A DNA stretch of 64,000 nt, taken from positions 26,283-90,282 of the forward strand of contig JAZOQP010000024.1 of assembly GCA_045656145.1 (NCBI GenBank), given 5' to 3'. Positions 26,974 through 34,370 of the stretch are shown piece after piece (within the stretch, counting starts at the first letter, position 1; each line of letters begins with the position of its first letter). Origin of the DNA: SIG565 sp045656145. Its GTDB lineage: Bacteria > Bacillota > Clostridia > Oscillospirales > Acutalibacteraceae. Below the pieces are notes generated by a model. The model was given only the letters and a program-made list of their open reading frames with translations, made no database searches and was not told where the DNA came from. Made by a program: the position numbers and the translations under genes.

Positions 26974-28335
26974 ATGGGAAATTCAACAATAGCGGCAATA
27001 GCAACGCCCATGGGGGAAAGCTCCATATCGGTCATAAGAATTTCGGGAGATAATGCGTTTTTGGTTGCCGATAGCGTTTTCAGAGCGTTTTCGGGCAAAA
27101 AAATCTCTGAAATAAATGGTTATACCGCGCTCTATGGTGAAATTATTGATGGCGATGAGGTTATTGATAACGCGGTTGCGCTAAAGTTTATTGCCCCCAA
27201 GAGTTACACAGGGGAAAACGTTGTTGAAATAAGCTTGCATGGCGGCAGATTTGTTGTTAAAAAGGTGTTAAGGCTTATTTTGGAAAATGGCGCTGTTCAG
27301 GCGGCTCCGGGCGAGTTTACAAAGAGGGCGTTTTTCTCGGGCAAGCTTGATTTGATGGAGGCGGAGGCCGTTATGGGTGTTATCTCGGCCGAGAGTGATG
27401 CTCAACTGAAAATAGGCATTTCGGCGCTTTCGGGAAAATCAAGCAAGGAGATAAAGGATATTGAGGCCGAACTTCGCAAAATTGCGGCATCGGTTGCATT
27501 TTTTAATGATAATCCTGATGAGGAAATTCCTGAGCTTAACGAAACCGAGTTTTCGAAAAGTCTTATTAGCATAAAGGAAAAGATTGAAGCCCTTCTTAAA
27601 AATTATGATAGCGGAAGAATTCTCAGAGAAGGGGTAGATACCGTTATTTTGGGTAAACCAAATGTTGGCAAAAGCACCCTTATGAATCTGCTATCTCGCA
27701 GGGAGCGCTCCATTGTTACCGAAATTGCGGGAACAACAAGGGATGTTATTGAAGAAACCGTAATGCTCGGCGATATAGTCTTAAGGCTTAGCGATACCGC
27801 GGGCATCCACGAAACCGAGGATATTGTTGAAAATGTTGGAATTAACCTTGCAAAGCAAAAGGGCCAAGAGGCTCAGCTTATTTTAGCGGTTTTTGATTTA
27901 TCAAGGAAAATTGATAATGATGATATTGAACTTTTAAATAGCATTAAGGATAAAAATGTAATAATTGTTCTTAATAAAAGCGATATTGCCGTGCCTTATA
28001 ACGCAGAGCTTTTTAAAGGCTTTGAGAGCGTTACCGTGTCGGCTAAAAACGGAACAGGGAAAGATGAGCTAATCGAAGCGGTGCTTAAAATAACAGGCAC
28101 AAAAAATATAAGTGCCGATTCTGCCGTTCTTTCAACCGAAAGGCAAAGAGAATGCGCCGCAAGAGCTTTAAATTCTGTAAACGAGGCGATTGAAACTCTC
28201 GGCTTAGGGCTCACGATTGATGCGGTTGGAGTGCTTATAGATGATGCACTATCCGCCCTTTACACCTTAACGGGCGAAAGGGTTACAAACACCGTTGCTG
28301 ATGAAGTTTTTGAGAGATTTTGTGTTGGAAAATAG
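26974..28335 (+). CDS. mnmE: tRNA uridine-5-carboxymethylaminomethyl modification GTPase MnmE
   Basis: MnmE works with MnmG to modify the wobble uridine U34 of several tRNAs. The N-terminal folate-binding domain begins TIAAIATPMGESSISVIRISG. The inserted G domain has GKPNVGKST near residue 226, the DTAG switch and NKSD. The C-terminus ends FCVGK, the C-x-GK motif of the family. The length is 453 residues. mnmG follows after 9 nt. The usual upstream partners rnpA, yidC and jag are absent here. Confidence 0.97.
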   Translation: MGNSTIAAIATPMGESSISVIRISGDNAFLVADSVFRAFSGKKISEINGYTALYGEIIDGDEVIDNAVALKFIAPKSYTGENVVEISLHGGRFVVKKVLRLILENGAVQAAPGEFTKRAFFSGKLDLMEAEAVMGVISAESDAQLKIGISALSGKSSKEIKDIEAELRKIAASVAFFNDNPDEEIPELNETEFSKSLISIKEKIEALLKNYDSGRILREGVDTVILGKPNVGKSTLMNLLSRRERSIVTEIAGTTRDVIEETVMLGDIVLRLSDTAGIHETEDIVENVGINLAKQKGQEAQLILAVFDLSRKIDNDDIELLNSIKDKNVIIVLNKSDIAVPYNAELFKGFESVTVSAKNGTGKDELIEAVLKITGTKNISADSAVLSTERQRECAARALNSVNEAIETLGLGLTIDAVGVLIDDALSALYTLTGERVTNTVADEVFERFCVGK

Positions 28336-28344
28336 AGGGATATA

Positions 28345-30228
28345 ATGAGTTATAAAGCAGAAAATTATGATATAGCCGTTATCGGCGCGGGACACGCGGG
28401 AATAGAGGCCGCTTTAGCGGGCGCAAGGCTTGGCAAGAAGACCGTTATGTTCACGGTAAGCGCCGACTGGATAGGAAATATGCCCTGCAATCCATCAATC
28501 GGCGGCACCGCAAAGGGTCATTTAGTTCGCGAACTCGATGCCTTGGGCGGAGAAATGGGCAAGGCGGCGGATGCAAATATGCTGCAATCTCGTATGCTTA
28601 ATCTCGGCAAAGGCCCTGCTGTTCATTCTTTGAGGGCGCAGATAGACCGAAGAGCCTATAGCGGATATATGAAGCACGCCGTTGAAAAGCAGGAAAACCT
28701 GGATGTTAAGCAGGCTGAGGTTACCGAGGTTTATAGAGAAAATGATGAATGGATAGTTAAAACAAGGCTTGGCGCCGAGCACCTTTGCAAATGCGTTATT
28801 TTAGCCACGGGAACATTCTTGGATGGAAAAATTTTTGTTGGAGAAGTGAATTTTTCAAGCGGACCGGATGGTCAGTTCCCTGCAGTATTTTTATCCGATT
28901 CATTAAAAAAATTAGGTCTTCCGCTTCGCCGCTTTAAAACAGGCACCCCCGCGCGAGTGGATAGAGCAAGTATTGATTTTTCAAAGATGGAAGAGCAACC
29001 GGGCGATGAAAAAATTGTACCCTTTAGTTTCCAAACCGAAAAACCGAAAGAAAACACCGTTTTGTGTCATATTTCCTACACAACCGAGGAAACCAAAAAG
29101 GTTATTATGGAAAATCTTCATCGTTCGCCGCTTTATGCGGGCGAAATTGAGGGTATAGGTCCGCGCTATTGCCCAAGCATTGAGGATAAGGTTGTTCGCT
29201 TTGCTGATAAGCCGAGGCATCAGCTTTTCGTTGAGCCTTGCGGAAGCGATACCGAGGAAATGTATCTTCAGGGTATGTCATCATCGCTTCCCGAAGAGGT
29301 GCAGATTGCCTTTTATAAAACAATTCCGGGGCTTGAAAATCTTAAAATTATCCGCAATGCCTATGCAATAGAATATGATTGTATCGACCCCACAGCGCTT
29401 GAAAGTTCGCTCGAATTTAAAGATTTTAAGGGGCTTTTCGGCGCGGGTCAGTTTAATGGCTCTTCGGGTTACGAAGAGGCGGCAGTTCAGGGCTTTGTTG
29501 CGGGTGTAAATGCTGCAAGAAGCATTGATGAAAAAGAGCCGCTTATCCTTTCGCGCGCTTCAAGTTATATTGGAACACTTATTGATGACCTTGTAACAAA
29601 GGGTTGCGCCGACCCGTATAGAATGATGACTTCGAGAAGCGAATATAGGCTTCTTCTTCGCCAGGATAATGCCGATGAAAGACTAATGCCTATAGGCAGG
29701 GAGCTCGGCCTTATAAATGATGAAACATGGGAGAAGTTCCTTAAAAATAAGGAACTAAAGGAAAAGGAAATTGAGCGCTTAAGGGCAACAACCCTGGCGC
29801 CGAGCGAAGAGCTTTCCGCCCTTTTTGAAGAAAAAGGAACGGTGCCGCTTTCAACCGGCTCCAAGATGGATGAAATCATCCGCCGCCCGCAGCTGAAATA
29901 CAGCGATTTGGCACCTTTTGATAAAAACCGTCCGGTCCTTCCTGATTCGGTAGCCGAAAAGGTTGAAACCGAGATTAAGTATGAGGGTTACATAAATCGT
30001 CAGTTAGCACAGGTTGAAGAGATGTTAAGGCTCGAAAAGCAAAAAATACCAACCGATATTAATTATGATGATGTTTACGGATTAAGGCTGGAGGCTATAG
30101 AAAAACTTAAAAAGGTAGAGCCGCGCAATATTGGGCAGGCCTCGAGAATTTCGGGTGTTAGCCCTGCCGATGTTTCGGTGCTCGCTATTTATCTCGAGAA
30201 AAAACGCAGGGAGAAAAAGAATGATTAA
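28345..30228 (+). CDS. mnmG: tRNA uridine-5-carboxymethylaminomethyl modification enzyme MnmG (GidA)
   Basis: MnmG is the FAD- and NADH-dependent partner of MnmE. The FAD-binding GAGHAGIEAA lies near residue 13, and the family signatures NPSIGGTAKGHLVRELDALGG and LKTGTPAR-like FKTGTPARVD are present (the first is 21 residues in the protein and lies near residue 50). The helical C-terminal domain closes with ISGVSPADVSVL. The length is 627 residues. GAGGGA precedes the ATG. Its end overlaps rsmG by 8 nt. Confidence 0.97.
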   Translation: MSYKAENYDIAVIGAGHAGIEAALAGARLGKKTVMFTVSADWIGNMPCNPSIGGTAKGHLVRELDALGGEMGKAADANMLQSRMLNLGKGPAVHSLRAQIDRRAYSGYMKHAVEKQENLDVKQAEVTEVYRENDEWIVKTRLGAEHLCKCVILATGTFLDGKIFVGEVNFSSGPDGQFPAVFLSDSLKKLGLPLRRFKTGTPARVDRASIDFSKMEEQPGDEKIVPFSFQTEKPKENTVLCHISYTTEETKKVIMENLHRSPLYAGEIEGIGPRYCPSIEDKVVRFADKPRHQLFVEPCGSDTEEMYLQGMSSSLPEEVQIAFYKTIPGLENLKIIRNAYAIEYDCIDPTALESSLEFKDFKGLFGAGQFNGSSGYEEAAVQGFVAGVNAARSIDEKEPLILSRASSYIGTLIDDLVTKGCADPYRMMTSRSEYRLLLRQDNADERLMPIGRELGLINDETWEKFLKNKELKEKEIERLRATTLAPSEELSALFEEKGTVPLSTGSKMDEIIRRPQLKYSDLAPFDKNRPVLPDSVAEKVETEIKYEGYINRQLAQVEEMLRLEKQKIPTDINYDDVYGLRLEAIEKLKKVEPRNIGQASRISGVSPADVSVLAIYLEKKRREKKND

Positions 30229-30940
30229 TTTTCCTATAGATAAACTTTTGCCGTTTTGCGAAGATTTTATAACCTTAAGTGAAGCGCAAAAGGAAAAATT
30301 AAACCTTTATGGCAATTTATTGCTTGAATGGAATGAGAAAATAAATTTAACCGCAATAACCGAGCCTGAAGAGGTGGTCTTTAAGCACTTTTTAGATTGT
30401 ATTTATTTTTTCAAGGGTGTAGAGGTGCCGCAAAACGCTTCCTTAATAGATGTTGGAACGGGCGCAGGCTTCCCCGGAATAGTGCTTAAAATAGTAAGGG
30501 AAGATATTAGTCTTACCTTGCTTGATTCTCTAAACAAAAGGGTTAATTTTTTAAATGAGGTTATAGAAAAACTGGATTTAAAAAATGCCAAGGCAATTCA
30601 TTCAAGGGCCGAAGAGGGCGGAAATAAAAAAGAACTCCGCGAGCAGTTCGATTTTGCAACTGCCAGAGCGGTTGCTCCATTAAATGTTCTTAGTGAATAC
30701 TGTTTGCCCTTTGTTAAAAAAGGCGGAAGTTTTATTTCTCTTAAAGGTCCCGCAGGAATTGAGGAGCTTGATAGCGCAAAGGGCGCAATTAAGCTTTTAG
30801 GCGGTGGGGACACCGAGGTTTTTTCGATAGAAGATGAAAAAATAGGAAAAAGAACCATTATAAAGATAAAAAAGATATCGCAAACATTACCAAAATACCC
30901 AAGAAACTCTGCAAAAATATCAAAACAACCCTTAAAATAA
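30221..30940 (+). CDS. rsmG: 16S rRNA (guanine527-N7)-methyltransferase RsmG
   Basis: RsmG methylates G527 of 16S rRNA. The SAM motif DVGTGAGFPGIVLKI lies near residue 73, and NLTAI and KHFLDC lie just before it. The start at MINFPIDKLLPF is chosen because it gives the usual 239 residues with GGGAG upstream inside the mnmG end. Longer readings are only mnmG in another frame. The stop codon lies within the loop of the terminator hairpin. Confidence 0.95.
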   Translation: MINFPIDKLLPFCEDFITLSEAQKEKLNLYGNLLLEWNEKINLTAITEPEEVVFKHFLDCIYFFKGVEVPQNASLIDVGTGAGFPGIVLKIVREDISLTLLDSLNKRVNFLNEVIEKLDLKNAKAIHSRAEEGGNKKELREQFDFATARAVAPLNVLSEYCLPFVKKGGSFISLKGPAGIEELDSAKGAIKLLGGGDTEVFSIEDEKIGKRTIIKIKKISQTLPKYPRNSAKISKQPLK

Positions 30941-30950
30941 GGGTTGTTTT
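30922..30950 (+). terminator. Terminator of the mnmE-mnmG-rsmG operon
   Basis: ACAACCCTTA pairs with TAAGGGTTGT, followed by a T-rich run (TTTTTGTTTTTT). The rsmG stop codon is inside the structure. noc must then be read from its own start site or by read-through. Confidence 0.85.
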
Positions 30951-31036
30951 TGTTTTTTCGCTCGAAATTTGTCGAACGCTTTTTCTTGCATAAAGGACAA
31001 GCTGTTGTTAAAATAAAATCAAACGGAGGCGGTTAA

Positions 31037-31873
31037 ATGGCATTATTCAAAGAACCCCCAAAAAAGTTAATAGAAATAAAGCTGAATGAAATATCTACCG
31101 CCGATAATCAGAGAAAAAGGTTTGATGAATATGAACTTTTTAAACTCAGCGAAAGCATTCGCGAAAACGGGATTATTCAACCTTTAACCGTTAGGCGCGC
31201 CGAGAAGGGCTATATTCTTGTAGCGGGAGAAAGAAGGCTTAAAGCCGCAAGAATAGCGGGGCTTAAAAAGGTACCCTGCATTGCAATAAATGTGAATGAT
31301 AAGGCGGCAGCCGTGTATACCATAATTGAAAATCTTCAAAGAGAGGATTTAAATCTCTTTGAGCAGGCCGAGGGAATTGAACGCTTAATTAAGAGATACG
31401 GCATTTCGAAACAAGAGGCGGCAGACCGCCTTGGAATTGCGCAGTCAACATTGATTAATAAGTTAAAGGTATTAAGGTTTTCGCCTGATGAGAGAGAAAA
31501 AATAGTGGTCTCAAATTTGAGTGAACGAAATATAAGAGCGCTGATTAAAATTGAAGATCAAGAAAAAAGAAGGGCGGCGCTTGATAAAATAATTGCCGAA
31601 AAAATGTGTTCAAAGGAATGCGAAGAATATATTGAGGAATTGTTGAACCCTCAAAAAACTGCAGAAACAGTTAAACCTACAAGAAAATCAGGCATTGCCG
31701 ATGTAAGACTTTTTTCGAACAGCCTTAACCGATTAATCGACACTTTAGTGGCGGCGGGAATTAAGGCGAGCCGAAGAAAACAGGAGAATAAGGATTATAT
31801 TGAATATAGAATACGAATAGAAAAACGCGAAAGGCAGGAGGAAAAAGATTCTCCGCAGCTTAAAATTTGCTAG
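31037..31873 (+). CDS. noc: ParB/Noc family DNA-binding protein
   Basis: The 278-residue protein has a ParB N-terminal CTPase domain: SIRENGIIQPLTVRR, then GERRLKAARIAG near residue 62 and ENLQREDLNLFEQA near residue 94. A helix-turn-helix follows (ISKQEAADRLGIAQSTLINKL), then a C-terminal dimer domain. In Firmicutes the ParB paralogue directly after rsmG is usually Noc, which keeps division septa off the nucleoid. The short start MALFKEPPKK could be the membrane-binding helix of Noc, but it is short. No parA follows, which argues against a ParAB pair. GGAGG precedes the ATG. Confidence 0.85.
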   Translation: MALFKEPPKKLIEIKLNEISTADNQRKRFDEYELFKLSESIRENGIIQPLTVRRAEKGYILVAGERRLKAARIAGLKKVPCIAINVNDKAAAVYTIIENLQREDLNLFEQAEGIERLIKRYGISKQEAADRLGIAQSTLINKLKVLRFSPDEREKIVVSNLSERNIRALIKIEDQEKRRAALDKIIAEKMCSKECEEYIEELLNPQKTAETVKPTRKSGIADVRLFSNSLNRLIDTLVAAGIKASRRKQENKDYIEYRIRIEKRERQEEKDSPQLKIC

Positions 31874-31920
31874 TTTTTCTTACAAAAAAGCCCATATTCA
31901 TCCCCATATCCCTATAAAGT

Positions 31921-31951
31921 CAAGAACCCTTGCATTTTGCAAGGGTTCTTG
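31921..31951. terminator. Bidirectional terminator between noc and the DUF3048 gene
   Basis: A perfect 14-bp stem, CAAGAACCCTTGCA with TGCAAGGGTTCTTG around a TTT loop, sits between two converging genes. Confidence 0.85.
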
Positions 31952-31958
31952 GCGTTTA

Positions 31959-32996
31959 TTATTCAAATTTAATATCAGCAGAGTTCTTTACAATGCAAAC
32001 CCAGCTTGTGCCCGCCTGAACGGTGAGGGGTGTTCCATCTTCTTTTGTGAAAACAAAGCTATCTTTTGCATCGCCCTTAGACCAATTAATCTTCTCATAG
32101 GTGCCGTTTACAACATAGTAACCGCTTCCCTTTGAAAAATCAATTTTTCTATGCTTGTTGTTCGGGAAATAAGACATTTCGGTTTTTAAAACAAATACAT
32201 TTTTGAATTCGTATTTACCGCCGTTAACATTATCTTTATTATCGGCATGGCGGCTTGTTTTAGTATAGGTTTTAGCGGCTTCATCATATTTGAAGTAGGA
32301 AATAGAGGTGCTGCTGAAAGGAACCGTTACCTTAGCTGCGCTTCCGCCAGAAAGGGTTACGGGGTCCGATGTAAAGGTCTGCCAGGATTTAACGGTGTTT
32401 TGGGTAAGCTTCCATTTTTTATCGCTTAAAGATTTTGCGAGTTTTTCACCTGTGGTGTAAAGGTTTTGCCAATTTTTAGCGGCTCCATAGGTGTGGCGCC
32501 AACCACAGTTATTGGTTCCAACAACAAAATTATCGGTGCCGAGTTTCTTCATAAAGGGTTTGCAGTATTGACCATCCATACCATGATGAACATAAATTGC
32601 ATTATGGCCTGTTGCCAAATGAACAAACTGCTCTCTGGCTGAGCGAATATCGCCAATCTGCGGAGCCTTGCTTACATCTGCCCAAACTGCCATAAGGCGA
32701 GTGATACCACCCTCAACCTCGGTTTCATAAACGATATCAGCCGTTTGAACGCCTGCCTGAGCATGCTTTTGGGCAAGGGAATCGTTATCAATCATAACGG
32801 CTACGGGGCGATAGTTAACCTTATCTTCATCAAGATTATCAAGACCTGTAAGGGAGTTGATGGTTCCAAGATTAGTAATAATTTCTTCCGTTGCAGAATT
32901 ATCGGCGTTTTCCTCGGGAGCCTCAGCTTTACCGCAAGCGGCAAGAGAGAAAAAAAGAGAGAACACCAAAAGAATGGATAAAAGTTTTTTAAGCAT
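31959..32996 (-). CDS. DUF3048 (YerB-like) lipoprotein
   Basis: The start at MLKKLLSILLVFSLFFSLAACG gives a lipoprotein signal with lipobox LAAC, and AGGAGG lies 8 nt ahead; a start 18 codons earlier is unlikely. The 345-residue protein has the DUF3048 hallmarks: RPVAVMIDND, QTADIVYETEVEGGITRLMAV and IGDIRSAREQFV, and later the conserved WRHTYGAAKNW region. YerB-type proteins are surface lipoproteins of unknown function in Gram-positive bacteria. It is a single gene facing noc. Confidence 0.85.
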   Translation of the reverse strand: MLKKLLSILLVFSLFFSLAACGKAEAPEENADNSATEEIITNLGTINSLTGLDNLDEDKVNYRPVAVMIDNDSLAQKHAQAGVQTADIVYETEVEGGITRLMAVWADVSKAPQIGDIRSAREQFVHLATGHNAIYVHHGMDGQYCKPFMKKLGTDNFVVGTNNCGWRHTYGAAKNWQNLYTTGEKLAKSLSDKKWKLTQNTVKSWQTFTSDPVTLSGGSAAKVTVPFSSTSISYFKYDEAAKTYTKTSRHADNKDNVNGGKYEFKNVFVLKTEMSYFPNNKHRKIDFSKGSGYYVVNGTYEKINWSKGDAKDSFVFTKEDGTPLTVQAGTSWVCIVKNSADIKFE

Positions 32997-33093
32997 AGTT
33001 AAACCTCCTAAAAAAATTCTAATAACATTATACTTTAAAACAAGCTCCAATGCAATAAAAAAGAAAAAGTTTTAGAAAATAAAAATTTTCCTA

Positions 33094-33122
33094 TTGATTT
33101 TTGATGAAATGTGTGGTATTAT
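33094..33122 (+). promoter_or_regulatory. Promoter of tRNA-Arg
   Basis: TTGATT (33094-33099), a 17-nt spacer and TATTAT (33117-33122) lie about 30 nt before the tRNA. Confidence 0.7.
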
Positions 33123-33152
33123 ATTAAAACGCGAGGCAAAAAGCCTTAGTTT

Positions 33153-33229
33153 GCGCTGATAGCTCAGCTGGATAGAGCGTCTGGCTACGGACCAGAAGGT
33201 CGGGAGTTCGAATCTTCTTCAGCGCGCCA
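33153..33229 (+). tRNA. tRNA-Arg with anticodon ACG
   Basis: The 77-nt gene folds as a full cloverleaf. The acceptor GCGCTGA pairs with TCAGCGC, the D arm is AGCTCAGCTGGATAGAGC, the anticodon stem TCTGG/CCAGA encloses CTACGGA (anticodon ACG), and the T loop is TTCGAAT. CCA is encoded. The A34 of this tRNA is the substrate of TadA, encoded at the left end of the window. The T stem has two G-U pairs. The tail from the T loop on is copied again 160 bp downstream. Confidence 0.97.
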
Positions 33230-33288
33230 ATTAAAGCATCACACCTTTTGGTGTGGTGCTTTAATTTTTTATATGAGAAGATTCGAAC
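33210..33288. repeat. tRNA-tail/terminator cassette, copy 1
   Basis: These 79 bp run from the T loop of tRNA-Arg through its acceptor end, CCA and terminator to an inverted copy of the T-arm sequence (AGAAGATTCGAAC). They are repeated without a mismatch at 33370-33448, an offset of 160 bp. The cassette is thus a large imperfect inverted repeat: the outer arms GTTCGAATCTTCT and AGAAGATTCGAAC enclose the terminator stem. Confidence 0.9.
33230..33265 (+). terminator. Terminator of tRNA-Arg, first copy
   Basis: ATTAAAGCATCACACC pairs with GGTGTGGTGCTTTAAT (one wobble) around TTTT and is followed by T6. The same hairpin recurs at 33390-33425 as part of the duplicated cassette. Confidence 0.9.
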
Positions 33289-33369
33289 AGTTGGGAGCGA
33301 AGCGGAAGAAAACAGTCCGGTGGACTGTTTTTGCCAACGCGTGCCTGAGAGGTGCGAGAGCACCGGCGG
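33289..33369. other. Structured 81-bp spacer between the two cassette copies
   Basis: The spacer holds a perfect 10-bp hairpin with a GGT loop (AAAACAGTCC with GGACTGTTTT, 33309-33331), enclosed by GTTGG (33290-33294) and CCAAC (33334-33338). A GGTGC-GAGA-GCACC tetraloop hairpin (33351-33364) follows. It has no coding sign and is richer in GC than its surroundings. It looks like a folded RNA or a palindromic mobile fragment. Confidence 0.6.
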
Positions 33370-33448
33370 GAATCTTCTTCAGCGCGCCAATTAAAGCATC
33401 ACACCTTTTGGTGTGGTGCTTTAATTTTTTATATGAGAAGATTCGAAC
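33370..33448. repeat. tRNA-tail/terminator cassette, copy 2
   Basis: A perfect 79-bp copy of 33210-33288, including the tRNA 3' end from the T loop, CCA and the terminator hairpin, but without the 5' part of a tRNA. It is therefore a tRNA tail fragment and not a second gene. Its right edge extends two more bases of match to the inverted T arm (AGAAGATTCGAACTC, 33436-33450). Confidence 0.9.
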
Positions 33449-33508
33449 TCATAGATATAAAAAACGGAAAAATTTTATAAAAAAATATCCTTTTAATTTA
33501 CATTTTTA

Positions 33509-33537
33509 TTGACTCAAGTTTGTTTCGGCATTATAAT
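33509..33537 (+). promoter_or_regulatory. Strong SigA promoter of the SDR gene pair
   Basis: TTGACT (33509-33514), a 17-nt spacer and a perfect TATAAT (33532-33537) lie about 40 nt upstream of the first SDR gene, which has AAAGGAGG. Confidence 0.85.
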
Positions 33538-33578
33538 TAATGTGTTAAAAGGCCGAAAGGTCTAAAGGAGGAAACAAT

Positions 33579-34355
33579 ATGAGTATTCTTGAAAAATTTT
33601 CGTTATCAGGTAAAAACGCTCTTATTTACGCTCCTGATGATATCTATGGCAAGGACATAGCCATGGGTCTTATCGAGGCGGGCGCAAAGGTTTGGCTTTG
33701 CGGAGAAGATGCGGCATATTTAGCCGAAATGGCTAAGGAATGCGGCGCAGAGGGTGTTTTTGAATATCGCGCAGGCACAAAAGCTGAAGCCGATAAATTA
33801 AAAGAGTTTATCCTTGGCACAATGGGTAAAATTGATGCCTTTGTTGAGAATGGCTCGCAAAACAATTTAAGCGGTTGGTTCCATTCTTATGAGGAAATTG
33901 TAAAGAACTTTGCAGTTACTCAAAGAGGTCTTATTTTAACCGTTCAGGCGGTTGGCGAAATAATGGCTGAGCAAGGAAACGGAAGCGTTATTTTTGTAAC
34001 CGATTATGCCGCACTTGTTGGTTGTGATGTTAATAATTATGCAGCTTGCCCCGAAGAAATGGAAAAGGATTTTTCTGCCACATACGGCTTTGTTAAGGGA
34101 AGCTATGTAAACTATGCAAGGCAGGCGGCAGGCTTCCTAGGAGATGCAGGTTGCCGCTGTAACGCGGTTGCATTTTCTCCAAAGGAATCAACCAAGCCTG
34201 CGGCTTTCGAAGAGGCTTTCATTAAGCATTCCCACATTCGCCGAATGGCAAAAACTGAGGATATCCAGAATATTGTGGTATTCCTGGCTTCAGATGCATC
34301 TAAATATATAACCGGCACCACCATCCCTGTTGATGGCGGCTACACCGCGAAATAA
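33579..34355 (+). CDS. Degenerate short-chain dehydrogenase/reductase (SDR) family protein
   Basis: The 258-residue protein has the SDR fold pattern and the typical ending FLASDASKYITGTTIPVDGGYTAK. Key parts of an active SDR are missing. The Gly-rich cofactor loop (TGxxxGxG) is replaced by APDDIYGKD. The segment that should carry the catalytic Ser reads VTDYAALV, and the Tyr-Lys pair is only recognisable as YGFVK. It may be a non-catalytic partner or have another cofactor mode. It is followed after 15 nt by an intact paralogue and shares its strong promoter. Confidence 0.85.
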   Translation: MSILEKFSLSGKNALIYAPDDIYGKDIAMGLIEAGAKVWLCGEDAAYLAEMAKECGAEGVFEYRAGTKAEADKLKEFILGTMGKIDAFVENGSQNNLSGWFHSYEEIVKNFAVTQRGLILTVQAVGEIMAEQGNGSVIFVTDYAALVGCDVNNYAACPEEMEKDFSATYGFVKGSYVNYARQAAGFLGDAGCRCNAVAFSPKESTKPAAFEEAFIKHSHIRRMAKTEDIQNIVVFLASDASKYITGTTIPVDGGYTAK

Positions 34356-34370
34356 GAGGAGGGCAAAAAG

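Noticed and set aside
33124..33363. A 79-codon open frame antisense to tRNA-Arg
   Set aside because: It contains the stock antisense-tRNA peptide (RTPDLLVRSQTLYPAELSA), has no ribosome-binding site, and runs through the tRNA, its terminator and the spacer.
33390..33448. A second tRNA gene in cassette copy 2
   Set aside because: Only the T-loop-to-CCA part is present. No acceptor 5' strand, D arm or anticodon arm precedes it.
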